From Tachypleus tridentatus (Eukaryota; Arthropoda; Merostomata; Xiphosura; Limulidae): a stretch of DNA of 64,000 nucleotides. Each line of letters begins with the position of its first letter. Position 1 is the stretch's first letter. The translations under genes were made by a program, and so were the position numbers. The stretch lies in the NCBI RefSeq assembly GCF_004210375.1, contig NC_134825.1, positions 7,626,001 to 7,690,000 of the forward strand, written 5' to 3'. Below are positions 47,560 through 59,730 of this stretch, piece by piece. Under the pieces are notes generated by a model, which saw nothing but the letters and a program-made list of their open reading frames with translations, had not been told where the DNA came from and ran no database searches.

Positions 47560-48730
47560 AGAATTTCACAAAAAGACATGCTTTTGAAACAACACTCAAG
47601 ACTCTTAAAAATCTTTTGACATTCTTTCAAAATGTTACTGCTTCTGTGGGCAAGAATAATGGTATAGATTTGGCATATCTTGGTTTTCAGAAAGCCTTGG
47701 ACAAACTACCATAAAAGGCTTGTAAAACAAAACAAACTCTATAAGTGTGGAAGATAACTTACCAAATTGGATAAAAGAGTGCTTGCATGGAAGAAAATGG
47801 AGGGTTGTTACATATGGAGTTCAGATAATTGGATTAATGTCACAAGTGGGGTACATCTCATGGTTCAGTCTTAGGACCTTTGCTATTTTTGATTTACATC
47901 AATAACACAGATGAAGGAATAGTCAATAAAGTACTTAAATTTTCTGATGATATTAATGTCTTGAGTGTTGCTAGCTGTGAAGAGAATGTTGCTGATTTAC
48001 AAAAGAATTTGAATCATTAATGAGTTGGGGATGTAAATGACAAATGAGTTTTAATTATAACAAATGCAAGATGTTACATGTGAGTTATCATAGTTTGAAT
48101 TATAGTTTGGATTGGAATAACTTTATCATTGTCGTATAAGAAAGGGATCATAGTTGTCAGTCTCTAAAGCCATCCAGACAGTGTGGTGCAGTGTTGCTTG
48201 TGGCAGGTTAAATAGGATTGAATACAAGTATAAAAAGGTTATAATTTCATTGTGTACATCATAGCTTAGGTCACATTTGGAGTATTGTGTTAAGTCTGGT
48301 GCTCATTACCTTAGGAAGGACATTTAATTGTTGGAAAGGGTTCAGAGGAGGGTTACTAGAATGGTGCCTGGAATGAAAATTTTATCATATAAGGAGAGCT
48401 TAAGATCTTTGAAATTGTTTTCTTTTGAAAATAGAAGTATTACAAGGGATCTGATTGAGGTGTTTAAGATTTTTAAAGAAAGTTATAAACGTAGATGCAT
48501 CATCTTTTTTCATACTTAACAGCAAGTGCAGTAAAAGTTGTACAAATATATATTTTGGCAGGGTAGGAGTCATCTTCAGTGAAAAGTTTTATTTTAGAAA
48601 CAGGGTGGCTGGCCTTTAGAAAGGTTGCCTTCAGATTCTGTGGAGGCAGTAAACTTAAGTGAGTTTAAGAAAAAACTGGATAAATGTGTGAACTATAAGG
48701 GCTGGCTTTAAGATTTTTCAAAAAATAGAT
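47560..48730 (+). mobile_element. CR1/L2-like LINE fragment
   Basis: Plus-strand copy of the family seen at 24960-26420. Broken frames give IDLAYLGFQKALDKLP, VTSGV, an FSDD box near 47940 (FADD in active copies) and FNYNKCKMLHVSY. They also give LEYCVKSGAHYLRKD, a 63-codon open stretch LLERVQRRVTRMVPGMKILS then LRSLKLFSFENRSITRDLIE, and the C-terminal L...V...DSVEAVNLSEFKKKLD near 48620-48680. These are the order and motifs of the CR1/L2 reverse transcriptase. It is 5'-truncated, as usual for LINEs, with several stops and frameshifts. Confidence 0.8.
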
Positions 48731-50234
48731 TTAGGGTAGTTTAGAGGATTTTCCAATTGTTAAACAAAATCCATTTATTTGTTCTTCATATTATTCTTGT
48801 TTCATAAGCCTACAGATAAAATGGCTATGAGTATTTTATTAAAGCCTGGGTAAACTCATGGAAAACACCCGTGCCAGTCATCAGACTATTTCTTATGTTG
48901 ATTCTTGAAAGAGAAAGAGAGACTTTATCAGTTTTTTTCATCACTACTGGCCAAGTTTCTCTTTGAAGCCATTCATGTACCAAAGTCCATGGCAAATATG
49001 ACTTGGTATACTGCACTAAAATCTAAGCACAGATACTAAACAAACTCCTTCACAGATTGTAGAGCTGTTTTAAGTTGATTTGTGAAAATTGAGATTTTTT
49101 CCACACAAAACTAAGTTCTTCTTTGCTACCAATGTAAGTTTTTCAAATCCATTCAAGCATTGCAGAAATGTGGAAGACATTTAAGCATCATCACACTAGT
49201 GAGAAATGCTTCATTTTATAAGAGTGAACAATATATATATTTATAACAGTGTTTCCAGCCTTATTATTATCGATTATAGTTTTACACACCACTACAGAAG
49301 AAATGGTTAGGAATGTTTTACTAGAACCTGGAGCAGTAATGAGAATGTTATAGGGTAGTTTCAAAGTTAATTCAGGTGTTATCCTGTTTTACTCCTGAAG
49401 AATTTCTACAAGCCCTTCGTTTTTTGCCATTTAAAAAAATCTAGTGTTTTACTAATCTGCATTAATTGGAAAATAATTTCTGCAACTTATTGTGCTTTAA
49501 GTGGAAACTGCCATGTTAAGGATTCATCATTTCTCAAGTTTGCTCTCGTACTTTGTCTCTGTGTGGCTTTCTGCAACTATTTCAATGAGTTTTCTAACAG
49601 TAGATTTCTACATTCTTGTAAGTGAAGAATAATTCTATTAATTTTTGTACTTTGCTGAAATTGTGAGTGCATATTTTAGTGTTATTTTATTACTATTATT
49701 CATCATTTTGTTTTACAAGGCTACAGCAAGATAAGCCTTTCATCAAAATCTCACCAAAGTTTTACTCTTTAGTTTCTTCAGTATGCAGGTTTTGGTTAAG
49801 CACATGAAACATAAAACAGCTTTAGAATTTTCTTAACTTTAATCAGTTGACTGACTTTCCCTAGGTTGAAATTTATATTTGGGATTCAGCTTTTGTGTTG
49901 TCCTTTATTTGATTGCTTTCCAGAAAATATCTGTTAAGGTTTTACTCCAGTCAAAATTACAGCGATTCACAATCTGTTCAGCTTCAGTCCAATCACTGGC
50001 CAAACAATAATGTGGTTAACTCTGGGTTATCACAGCTACGAATTCTTAATTAAGAATGTGGTCTTTCCTTCTCTTCTGTAACAAACTCTTCAAAGGGTAA
50101 AAGAAGAGATTTAATGGCAGAACCTTCTTATCAAAAGATGAATTTGTTATGAAAAATCTAGTGAACTATTTCTTGTAGATTTAATTTCTTTCTCTTGATT
50201 AGACTTAACGTTCAGAGTAAATTTTAAAAATTTA
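48731..50234 (-). other. Downstream flank or 3' UTR of the srGAP gene
   Basis: AT-rich DNA lying 3' of the srGAP stop codons. No further exon is seen. The first part is probably 3' UTR; a polyadenylation site cannot be chosen. Confidence 0.35.
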
Positions 50235-50639
50235 TTATTTAGGTCTGTTAATATAATCCTCATCTCTTGAACTAAGGTTCTCAACCACTGTAAGATTTTC
50301 ATAACGTGTCTGGTCTTCAATTGATTCCCCCACACTATAAGAATGAACCAGCTTAGGCTGTTTAAACTCACCAGATACTGGTAGCTGTATTTTACGTAGT
50401 GTGGATGGACTGAGGCTTAGCCTGTGTTGGCTGTTCAAGGAAACCAAAGAACTGATCCCAGAACTGGATACAGAACTTGATTCCAATGTTGCCAGTGAAG
50501 CTGGTGAAAATGTACCCGATCCTGTTGTCTCTTTTTGGGTTTGGGGCTGGAACTGTAGCCTGACAGAGAGTCACTGCTACTACTGGTCTGATGTCCTTTG
50601 CTACAATCCTGACTGAGTTTTTCTTTATCTTCCATTATA
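50235..50639 (-). CDS. srGAP last exon (Ser-rich tail), with a change of reading frame
   Basis: Terminal exon of a Slit-Robo Rho GTPase-activating protein. The acceptor CTTGTAG lies at its 5' side, and the phase continues from the SH3 exon: CTA AA|T ATA ATG, giving LNIMEDKEKL. The entering frame reads GHQTSSSSDSLSGYSSSPKP, then KKRQQDR and a foreign-looking tail ending VLGSVLWFP with a stop at 50435. Another frame becomes open just there: GTFSPASLATLESSSVSSSG, then ISSLVSLNSQHRLSLSPSTL and a long Ser-rich stretch ending DEDYINRPK with a stop at 50235. The second frame has the composition of a normal srGAP tail. A one-base change at the CCCAAACCCAAAAAG run (about 50527-50541) would account for this. 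It is either a sequence error or true decay. Confidence 0.7.
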
Positions 50640-51566
50640 CTACAAGACAGAATATTAAATTATTATGATTGAGACACCATAATATTAGTTATATTAAACG
50701 TTTTCAATAACTAAAATTTACCATAAACAAAATAATATATATGAGAGAAACTTCCAGGACAACAATCAACGTACAATTAACTTGTAAGCAGGAACTCTGT
50801 GTAATTATAAACACTATAAAGGCATGTGTGTGTGTGTGTACAAATGAACTCCTTCTTGAAACACAAATGAACATAAGTTCCATGAGTCAACAGGTTAATA
50901 ACAAAATCAATATCCACAGGGCAATCAAATGTATCGACTGGCCAGGATTCAGTGCAGTGGGAATGGGCAAATACATGTCATTCTATTTATAGGTCACAAT
51001 AAACAATATTTTGAATAATTCATATTTTGTTTTGTGTTGAAGCAGTTAAATAATCTTCAAACGGTTTTGTCTATTCATACCTATATACTCCCATTCAGTT
51101 TGATACAGTGCTTAAACTGTAGGATACAAATGATGGTACATTTACTTTATATTAAATAACAAAAAGGAAAATACTTATTGAGAAGGTTCTGACATACATG
51201 CAAATGTAAATGAAGTAAAGCATATAAAGTTATTATTTTTAAAACTTGAATGAATATTTATTTGAACATAACTTGCTCATCATCAAGTGTTTGTCATAAT
51301 TTTTAAGTGTATAATATATATTTATGGAAAGTTAAAAAGATGCATCATATTAAGACAACACTCATCACATTTAAAACATGCCGGAGTGAACTAGACTCAG
51401 GTTTCAAACTCTTGATTCATGGAATTTATCACCCCTAAATAAGTTATTCTGTATGAAATGTATTAAACCTGAATATGACGTTAAAGTGAACCTAAGTTGT
51501 TTCTTTCATTTCAAGTATGACTTAAGTTCAAAAATCAGCTATATTTAATATTATGAAAATTCTTAC

Positions 51567-51738
51567 TTTAGGTTTAGGAAAACACATTTGTCTGGGATGA
51601 GGTCTTCTCTTCCATTCAAGCTCCCTTTCCACCACTTGTTAGAGTAAAGTTGTGTTGTGTCATCTTTGTTGAAAGAGAGTTCATGCTCATTCTGGTCACA
51701 GAATGAAGTTTGTGCCACACCCTCCAAAACTTCATATT
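51567..51738 (-). CDS. srGAP SH3-domain exon
   Basis: A 172-bp exon. Acceptor GTGTAG, donor GTAAGA. Frame after 2 bases: YEVLEGVAQTSFCDQNEHEL, SFNKDDTTQLYSNKWWKGSL, NGREDLIPDKCVFLNL. The ELSF, WW(K)G, NG.E.LIP and V signatures make it an SH3 domain, which in srGAPs binds proline-rich partners and the F-BAR module. It is unusual: the ALYDY-type start is VAQTSFC, so the usual aromatic ligand-binding residues at the start are missing. Phases match both neighbours (G|AA at entry, AA|T at exit). Confidence 0.85.
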
Positions 51739-51892
51739 CTACACAAGAGAAAAATTCAACTTCTTAACAATTACTGAAAAATATCAATGGTTTAACACTT
51801 CAACACCAATTAATGTTATTGGAGTTCAATAATTTTGTTTTTCTCTAGTATTATTCATATTACAAATTTAATGTTTAACACAAACAAATTAA

Positions 51893-53607
51893 CCCTTTCA
51901 CAATAAGTTAGGGTGTCTGTGTGTGTTTTTCGTATAGCAAAGTCACAAAGGGCTATCTGCTCAGCCCATCGAGGGGAATCGAACCCCTAATTCTAGCATT
52001 GTAAATCTGGAGACATACTGCTGTAGTAGCGGGGGGCATAGGTTAGGGTTCAAAAGCCATGTCATCACATTTGTTGATTTGCATTCAAAATTTTATTGAA
52101 CTACTATTTTATGAAATTATGTCAATAAGTTTGGAATGAAATTGTAAAATATAATTCAAACTTTAATATCATATATGAGTTAATTTCGTAATTTAAAAGT
52201 AAATTTTAAAAGATCACATTAAAATATAGATTTTAGTGAGTCATGTGGTATATTAAATTCAACACTTTAGAATTACATGTTTGTGATGTCAAAATACTTA
52301 ATCTTTAATTTCATACAAATTATGAACTAATATCATTGAGCTAAAATATAATGTAAGGACCTTGTAACTTTTTATTTTATCGAGATATAGCTTATGTACT
52401 GATTCAGACACAGTGGCCCCGTTCAACTCTTTCCCATTTTTGAAATGACCCCTTATATACTCTTACTACAATTTATGACATGTGATTAACCAATCAACAG
52501 TTTAGAATGTTCTTACAGTGGTTTTCTCAGCCATTTTATTCTTTGAAAAAGCTACCACTTTCTTCTATTTCATATTTTTTAAAATCTAAATAAATCTTAG
52601 TTACCAAGCTTAATAAATTATAGTGGAATTCTGTAGTATCAATTTAGGTATTTATGATTTTTTTGGTTATTTAACTGCACACATAAAATATAAAAAAAAA
52701 ATAAATTTGATATCTTCCACATGCAAAATTTTAAAAGGCTTAGCAATCTATGTACAGCAACAACCGAGTAAAGGGTTGTAGCAAAAGAAATAATAGTTTG
52801 CTTTACTTTTTGATTTATTGTTCTATGTTTTAAGAAAAATTATGTTAATAATTTATTTCTAAACAGTAATAATTTATATATATAATGTATAATAATTGAA
52901 ATGTAACTGTATATTACAAAATACTAGTCCACTACAACGCATCCAAAACAGAGAAGATTAAAGGTCAGTTTTATATTACTGGATATGTAACGAGTGCACG
53001 TGCACTACTTAAGTGTAATCTATGTAATGTGAGCTAGGCATGACTGGAAGGTCAATATAATAAAAATTAATAAACATATATATTCATATATATCATTATG
53101 AGGCTTAAGGTACTTAGACTAAACGTCTGTATTTTCATGTTATAATATATAATCATTCTAGCATGAAAAAAGCATAATTTATGTTTATTTTCTAATTTTT
53201 TTTTATGATGGTTATGATGCTCAAGTGACAGACCCCACACAGAGTATGGAAAATAACGAAATATAGTCTACTGAAAACAAGTGTTTGAAATGTATTTAGG
53301 AGGTTTTAGAGAATACGCAAATAATATTAGGGATTTTTGTGAAAAAGAATTGTTTTTTAATCATAATATGAAATCACTTTGTACTCACACTAGTTACAAA
53401 AACTATTCTTTTCACAAACAAATCTTTGACAAAAATATTTCATTAAAAATATGATTTTTTATATATAAAAAAACTTGTAATATTTATTAAGTCTACTAAC
53501 TTTTATGAAGTCTTGCATGTTGAAACAAAAGTTATGGTTCAAATATTTAATGTGTGCAAATGTGTAAATGAACATGTGTATGTTATACTGAGCCCATTGC
53601 AAATGGG
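51893..53607 (-). mobile_element. piggyBac-type non-autonomous element, copy B, inside an srGAP intron
   Basis: Inverted relative to copies A and C. TTAA is at 51889-51892 and 53608-53611. The left end is CCCTTTCACAATAAG; the right end in reverse complement is CCCATTTGCAATGGGCTCAG. Strings such as GTGCACGTGCACTACTTAAG (52995) and GACTAAACGTCTGTATTTTC (53118) recur in reverse complement in copy C (near 58080 and 57955). A SINE has inserted near its left end. No coding capacity. Length without the SINE about 1.58 kb. Confidence 0.8.
51915..52041 (-). mobile_element. Short tRNA-derived SINE nested in the piggyBac-type element
   Basis: The plus strand reads TGTGTGTTTTTCGTATAGCA, GGGCTATCTGCTCAGCCCAT, CGAGGGGAATCGAACCCCTA, then TTGTAAATCTGG and TAGCGGGGGGC. 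In reverse complement this is tRNA-like, with the B-box GGGGTTCGATTCCCC. GTTAGGGT lies exactly on both sides (51907-51914, 52042-52049), a target duplication, so the insertion came after the piggyBac-type element was in place. Confidence 0.85.
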
Positions 53608-53772
53608 TTAATTTACTGTGAAGATGCAGAAATGATGCACAGTTTTCTATAGATGTTAATTTCAAATTTAAAAGCCACAGAAATGTTTAAAAATGTTGTT
53701 GGGGAAGGAAAGTAAGTAGTCAATGTTTTGTTCAAACAATCTTTGTGAAGATTCAACATACAAATATCTTAC

Positions 53773-53861
53773 CATCTTCACTTGGAGGAGTTTCATCTTC
53801 AGAACTACCCATGGCATCAAGACTGTCTGGGAACTGATCTAGTGAAGATTCTACCATATCA
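53773..53861 (-). CDS. srGAP acidic linker exon between RhoGAP and SH3
   Basis: An 89-bp exon with acceptor CTGTTTTAG and donor GTAAGA. It reads DMVESSLDQFPDSLDAMGSS and then EDETPPSED, an acidic linker. In srGAPs an acidic segment of this kind joins the RhoGAP to the SH3 domain. The phase fits on both sides: AT|T at entry (from EEAT...), G|AA at exit. Confidence 0.8.
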
Positions 53862-56312
53862 CTAAAACAGGAAAATGACACAATTGTACATACCTTTCTC
53901 ATAAAGCAATTACTTTACATGTTTGGAACATTTTGGTGAAGATTATTTTTTAATATGCTTGTTAAATGTAGCAATTTTTAATATATAACAGGCCTAAAAT
54001 TATTTATATCATACATACAAAAAAACATGTTACTAGCAACTTATTTTCTAATAACAGACACAGGGATTTGAAAGAGTCTCATTTCTTGTTGTTTCTTGCT
54101 AAAGCATACGTGTTACAGTTTTTAATATATTTAAAGATCCTAGATAAAATATGTGTAAGCAATAATAACTTACCACTAAATTTAAAACAATGCAGTTATT
54201 TTAACAGAAAAATAATCATTAACTAAGATAAATTAAGGTTAACAAAAATTAACAATAAAATTGATATCTTCAAAAATGTAAAAACTTCTTGGTTTATATT
54301 TTCTCTTATTTCAAGTTTTCAGAAAATCTGTCTGATATCATTTACAAAGCACAATCCTAAGTATTTTATAAGCATGTAACAATAGAAACTTAACAGCTAC
54401 AATTTCAAACAAACATAGCATGTAATTCAGCAATAAAATTATTTTCAAATTGATTCTAAATAATAGAAAATAATTCTGAAATTAATTACTGAATTTATGG
54501 GCAAGACAGAAAAGTTTCTATGGAATATCTTATTGTGCATGCTAGACTATACACTTACAGAACGATTTTCTTAAAATCAGTTTAAAAGTGCAAAAAAGTG
54601 TAATACTTTATATTCGTTGTAATAACATGGAACAAATGTTATGCATCAGTGAAATAATAAATAAATAAAACATAAGTATGCTGTTCAGATAAATAATCTT
54701 GTGTTATTAATTCTTACTTAAAAATTATAAGAATTATGATTTAGTTGTTTAATGTGATTCACATCCCAATATGTTTATGAAAAATGATGATGATATAATG
54801 ATATATTATAAACAGACAAACACAGGTGGTTAGATCACAACTTTGCTTTATCTCAGTTGGCCTGTTGAGTCCTGGGATTGGGCAAAAGAACTTGTCAGTA
54901 TCTGATATAGTAGAGGTATTATGGTCAATATAGCATATTTTCCTTTGTTCTCACTCATGAGTTTTTAGAATAAATTAAATGTTTTGTTTTACTTTGCTCA
55001 TGGTATTGAACAATGACAAAAGGGTAAATATTATCCTGATATGCAGGTAACAAATAATAGATTATTTGACCCTTAGAAAGGTTGAATAATTCAGTTTGTT
55101 GATGTTTGCTTGTTTGGTTTAAATCAACATGGTTGAATATCTGAGAAACTGGACACTGCAACTAGACCAACAATGTAATCACAAGTACTCTTGAAATCAA
55201 GAGGTCAAACTAAAAGGTTAGGAATGCAGATGATTTTAATTCCATAGAACCATGTGGTTACTAAAAGAGGTGAGGTGACACTTCTACAAAATGGAAGTCC
55301 TGTATCAATTACATAATAATTACCCCAACACTCAAATTCTGTAATTGGTTGAAGTTGAAATTTGGTAATTAATTAGTAAATAGAAGTTGTACAATAAAGA
55401 AGATTTATTTCACCTAAATTGTTTAGTCATCCAATAATGGTAGTTTTGCTGGATGACTAAACAATTTAAGTTTGGGTGGGGTGGATATGCTTAGAACCCC
55501 CCCCCCCATACAAAAATACTTCAAAATACAATATAGTAATGTAGTCAAATATAATAACTGAAAACTATGTATGTGTAATATAATTAGATATATAAAAATA
55601 TGTATGTGATGTATGTACAGCATACTTCAGAAGAAATTAGTCTTTACTCTCTTCTTTCTTTCCCTCCCCCCCCTCTACTTCATCCATGGTTCCAACTGGT
55701 TTCATATAAACCTGCATTGAATGATGAGTCATGAGGAAGAGGGTTCTTCAGAAGGTTGCGATGCGATGTGAGGTCCCCAGTTCAAAGTGTTGGGTACTTT
55801 TTTCTTTTATGATATTGTTCATGGTAATGTAACTGTTACTGTGCAAGGTAACCTGCTCATACTGAAAAATCAACTGTGTGGTTTCAACATAATGAATGTC
55901 ACACATATAGCTGAGTGACTACTTAGTAATGTCTGTTGCATCACTGACACATTCCTCAGATCTGAATCTGTAAAAGTTTAGACAAACACCATGGTGTCAA
56001 TTATACATCACTGCAAAATGTAAGGTGGTAGCAACCAAACATTTCAAACTGTGTATGGAGAGTAACTTTACAATTTCAGTTTTATGTGTCAGAAGTAAGT
56101 CATTGTTGATAATGATACAGAATTTGTAACCATACTGTAAAACTAATTAATTGACCATTATTAAGAATATAATTTTTTTTGTATAAAATGTAAAGAAGAT
56201 AAAAATAATTTTATATGACCTAGTAAAGCATCAAAATTTAATTAAGCTATGGACACAATGGTAGAGGAAGAGAAACAGAGTTTTTATCGTTAAGACCTCA
56301 ACAAACCCTTAC
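53862..56312 (-). other. srGAP intron
   Basis: No exon is needed here because the flanking exon phases join directly. It contains a perfect 19-bp hairpin (55415-55468) and a run of 12 C at about 55496-55507. Otherwise nothing is recognised. Confidence 0.5.
55415..55468. repeat. Perfect 19-bp inverted repeat with 16-base loop
   Basis: TAAATTGTTTAGTCATCCA at 55415-55433 pairs without mismatch with TGGATGACTAAACAATTTA at 55450-55468. The loop is ATAATGGTAGTTTTGC. It lies in an intron and could fold in the transcript on either strand. Confidence 0.9.
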
Positions 56313-56534
56313 ATTTCCTCTGGTACATTGTGACTGATATACTTCTCATAAGCTACTCCACCATCAGCAGGAAATATCTCTTCTTGGTAAATAATCATTT
56401 TCTTGATGAGTTCATTCAACAAACTTTGACACTGAACATGGTTCTTGCCTTCTGGAATAGGTAGTAACGATGGACCGAAACAGGTGGCCAGGTTATATGG
56501 ATCCATCATATTCTTATCACTGAATTCAGAAACA
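56313..56534 (-). CDS. srGAP RhoGAP-domain exon (C-terminal part)
   Basis: A 222-bp exon; acceptor GGTTTTGTTAG, donor GTAAGG. The frame reads VSEFSDKNMMDPYNLATCFG, PSLLPIPEGKNHVQCQSLLN, ELIKKMIIYQEEIFPADGG, VAYEKYISHNVPEE. NMMDPYNLA.CFGP is the diagnostic end of the srGAP RhoGAP domain, which speeds GTP hydrolysis by Rac/Cdc42-type GTPases downstream of Slit-Robo signalling. The first codon is split with the exon at 59731 (CA|T, His), giving FLNHVSEFSD as in vertebrate srGAPs. No damage is seen here. Confidence 0.92.
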
Positions 56535-57486
56535 CTAACAAAACCAGATAAACAACAAAATTGACAATGAAGCAATTTACTTAAGTTTGATACGCTCACA
56601 AAATATAACAATTCAATAAGCATGTATTATGTATACTCATGTTTATTATACTAGCAACACCAGAGAATACAACACAATTTGCTAATTAATAGAAAATAGA
56701 ATCCTAAATTAATAACAAAATTAAGTACTGATATGCACAATCACTATACTCAAGTTTTAATACGTTAACAAAATTAGTAAATATACTATTTGATATACAG
56801 TCATTAAAGAGGTTATATTAAAATAATTTTGTATCTGTCCCATCATAATTGTCCATATGTCTGTTCATGTTTTATTTGATAACTGATTCATCTTGACAAT
56901 AGCCTTGAAGCAGTTTCCGCTGCAAAAAGCATTGTTATAAGGTTACCATGTCAATAACACACCATTCCCCTCTACAGAATTAAGATAATTCATCTAATGT
57001 GTGAGGATGGTTGTTTTCCAGATCCCATTTCAACATCTTTATATGGATTGCATGAATATTCATTTCATTCTTAAGCTGCTTGAGATACGTGATGGTTTAA
57101 TAAATTTATCATGAAAGCAAATTACATACACATGACATGTCTTGCTCTTTTAAACAGAGACTTTTGGGCTTTTGCTACTGACCTTCTAACTTATGACAAG
57201 ACAGCACAGTTTACTTATTATGGTTGGAATATGGCTGATGAAGATTTGCCAATGAGTTTATCATTTATCTGCCACTTCTAGTGATCGTGAAGTTAACTTT
57301 CCTAATCTTTAAATGCAGTTAATTTTACTTCCTTACATCATTTCTGAAGGCAATAGCTCTTCCATCTAGATATTATGCCATTTTTTGGTTTACTTTGTTA
57401 AGAGAAATGTATTAGTTATTCAGACTTTAAAACTGTCTCTGTTAATTCACATGCAACAAGTTACTGCATTTTTCCAGATCAATTAA
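56535..57486 (-). other. srGAP intron, left part
   Basis: AT-rich intron sequence, nothing recognised. Confidence 0.5.
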
Positions 57487-59074
57487 ACCTTTTTCGACAG
57501 GCTCAGTATACATGAGTTGTTTACATATTTGCACACGTTAAGTATTTGACCTATAACTTTGATATAGCATGTGCATCTTAACAAAACTAGGTGGATTTTT
57601 AGTAAAGATTAAAAGTATTTTGTACACAAAAAAATCAGATTTTTAATCAAATAATTTTACTATAGTCTTGTGTGTTAAAACATCAAGTTTGTTTCATTAC
57701 TAGTCTGAGTGCAAAGTTATTTCATGTTATAATTAAAAAAACTATTCTTTGTCACAAAAACCTCTAATATTATTTGTGTATTCTCTAAAACATCCTAAAT
57801 ACAATTCAAAAACTTGTTTTCAGTAAGACTTTATATTTTGTATTTTCTATACTCTGTGTGGAGTCTGTCACTTGACCATCATAAAAAAATTAGAAAATAA
57901 ATACAAATTATGCTTTTTTCATGCTAGAAAGACTATATATTATAACATGAAAATACAGACGTTTAGTCTAAATACCTTAGGCCTCATAATGATATATATG
58001 AATATATATGTTTATTATTTTTTATTATATTGACTTTCCAGTCATGCCTAGCTCACATTACATAACTAACATTTAAGTAGTGCACGTGCACTCATTACAT
58101 ATTCAGTAATATAAAACTGATTTTTAATCTTCTCTGTTTTGGATGCATTCTAGTGGACTAGTATTTTGTAATGTACAGTTATGTTTCAATTATTATACAT
58201 TATATATACAGATATATAGATTATTACTGTTTAGAAATAAATTATTAACACCATTTTTTTCAAAACATAGAACAATAAATCAAAAGTACAGCAACCTTTT
58301 ACTCAGTTGTTGCTGGACATAGGTTGCTAAGGCTTTTAAAATTTTGAATGTGGAGAACATCAAACAAAATGTTTTTTTTAGGTTTAATATACATATAAAG
58401 AGAGTTGAATAACCAAAAAATCATAAATAACTATACTGATATCATAGAATTCCACTAGAATTTATTAAGCTCAGTAACTAAGATGTATTTAGATTTAAAC
58501 AAATTTGAAATTTCAAGTAAACTAATAACACAACATACTGCCTTGAAATCTTGGATTGAAGGAATGTGGTTGCCTTTTCACAGATTGAAATGGCTGAGAA
58601 AGACCACTAAGAGGACATTATGAGCTATCGAATTGTCATTCACATATCATACATTGAAGTAAGTGTATATAGGGAACTGTTTTTAAAAACAGAAAGAGGT
58701 GAATATCGCCACTGTGTTTAATTCAGTACATAAGTAAAAAACAAAAATATGAGGTTCTTATTTTATATTCTAGCTTGATAATATTAGTAATTTGAGTTTC
58801 TAATTTGTACAAAACTATAATCTTTATATTTTCACATCACAAACATCTAATTTCAAATAGTGTGGCATTCAACATACCAAATGACTCACTAAAATCTATT
58901 AAGATGGTTTCTTTTAATATTTACTTTTAAATTAAGATATTAACTCATCTTTAATATTAAAATTTGAATAATAATTTGCAGTTTTATTTCAATCTTATAA
59001 AATAGTTTGCTCTATAAAATTCTGAATGTAAGTCAACAAGTAAGATGACTTGGCCTTTGACCCAATGTGAAAGT
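57487..59074 (+). mobile_element. piggyBac-type non-autonomous element, copy C
   Basis: Same orientation as copy A and inverted to copy B. It starts after TTAA at 57483-57486 with ACCTTTTTCGACAGGCTCAG, which aligns with the right end of copy B. It ends near CAATGTGAAAG, where the expected GGGTTAA has decayed. It shares with A the segments CTGGACATAGGTTGCTAA and ATTCTAGCTTGATAATATTA. It lies in the intron between the two RhoGAP exons of srGAP. Together, B and C form a large inverted pair of about 1.5 kb arms separated by 3.9 kb. Confidence 0.75.
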
Positions 59075-59730
59075 GATGTTTATTACTATTATTAAGCCTA
59101 CTTCCAGACAATGCTTTTTGAAATTAAATATTTTAAAATATTACTAAACTCTAGCAGATATGTATACAAGAGAAAATACAGTGTGATAAACAATTACAGT
59201 AGTTGCATTTCAAAGTCTCCACCAATTTACTGGCACTCGTATAATATGTCAGATATTAAACAATTTAATTAAAATCTATTGTATAGCAATAATTCTCTTA
59301 CAGTAACTAAAATAAGCATGTTCTTCAAAGGTATAGCTATAACTGTTTGCCTAATATATCTATTTTGGACTTACCTAAATCTCCTATGCTGGCCAAACCT
59401 TGTGAGATTCCATTGGAATTATGGCCAAACATACTGTTAACAGCAATGTTATCTAATATGAAGCAATGCATTCTAATCTTTATAAGCAGATACATAGGAA
59501 GAGTGTATTAATGAGCTATACTAATTTAAAAATTGTTTATTAGTTTAACTTTCAGTATATATCTTGTTCTGATAGGAATTTAATATTGAGAAAGAAAGTT
59601 AGTTTTCATTTTAATAACATTACTGAAATGTGAAGTTTTTATTTTCTTGAAACAATTGTCTAATATACAAAGATAAACGCTGTGATACCTTTCTAATCTT
59701 ATCATAATGTAAAGGACTTCAGAAACTTAC

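Noticed and set aside
50820-50840. A (GT)n repeat
   Set aside because: Only about eight dinucleotides; too short to annotate as a meaningful feature.
51955-52041. A minus-strand tRNA gene
   Set aside because: It continues into a SINE body, has an 8-bp target duplication, and a diverged sister copy lies at 5892-5991.
59392-59453. Possible extra srGAP exon (MFGHNSNGISQGLASIGDL) with a good GTAAGT donor
   Set aside because: The exons at 59731 and 56534 already join in phase to give FLNHVSEFSD. An exon here would interrupt the RhoGAP domain, and its acceptor is weak.
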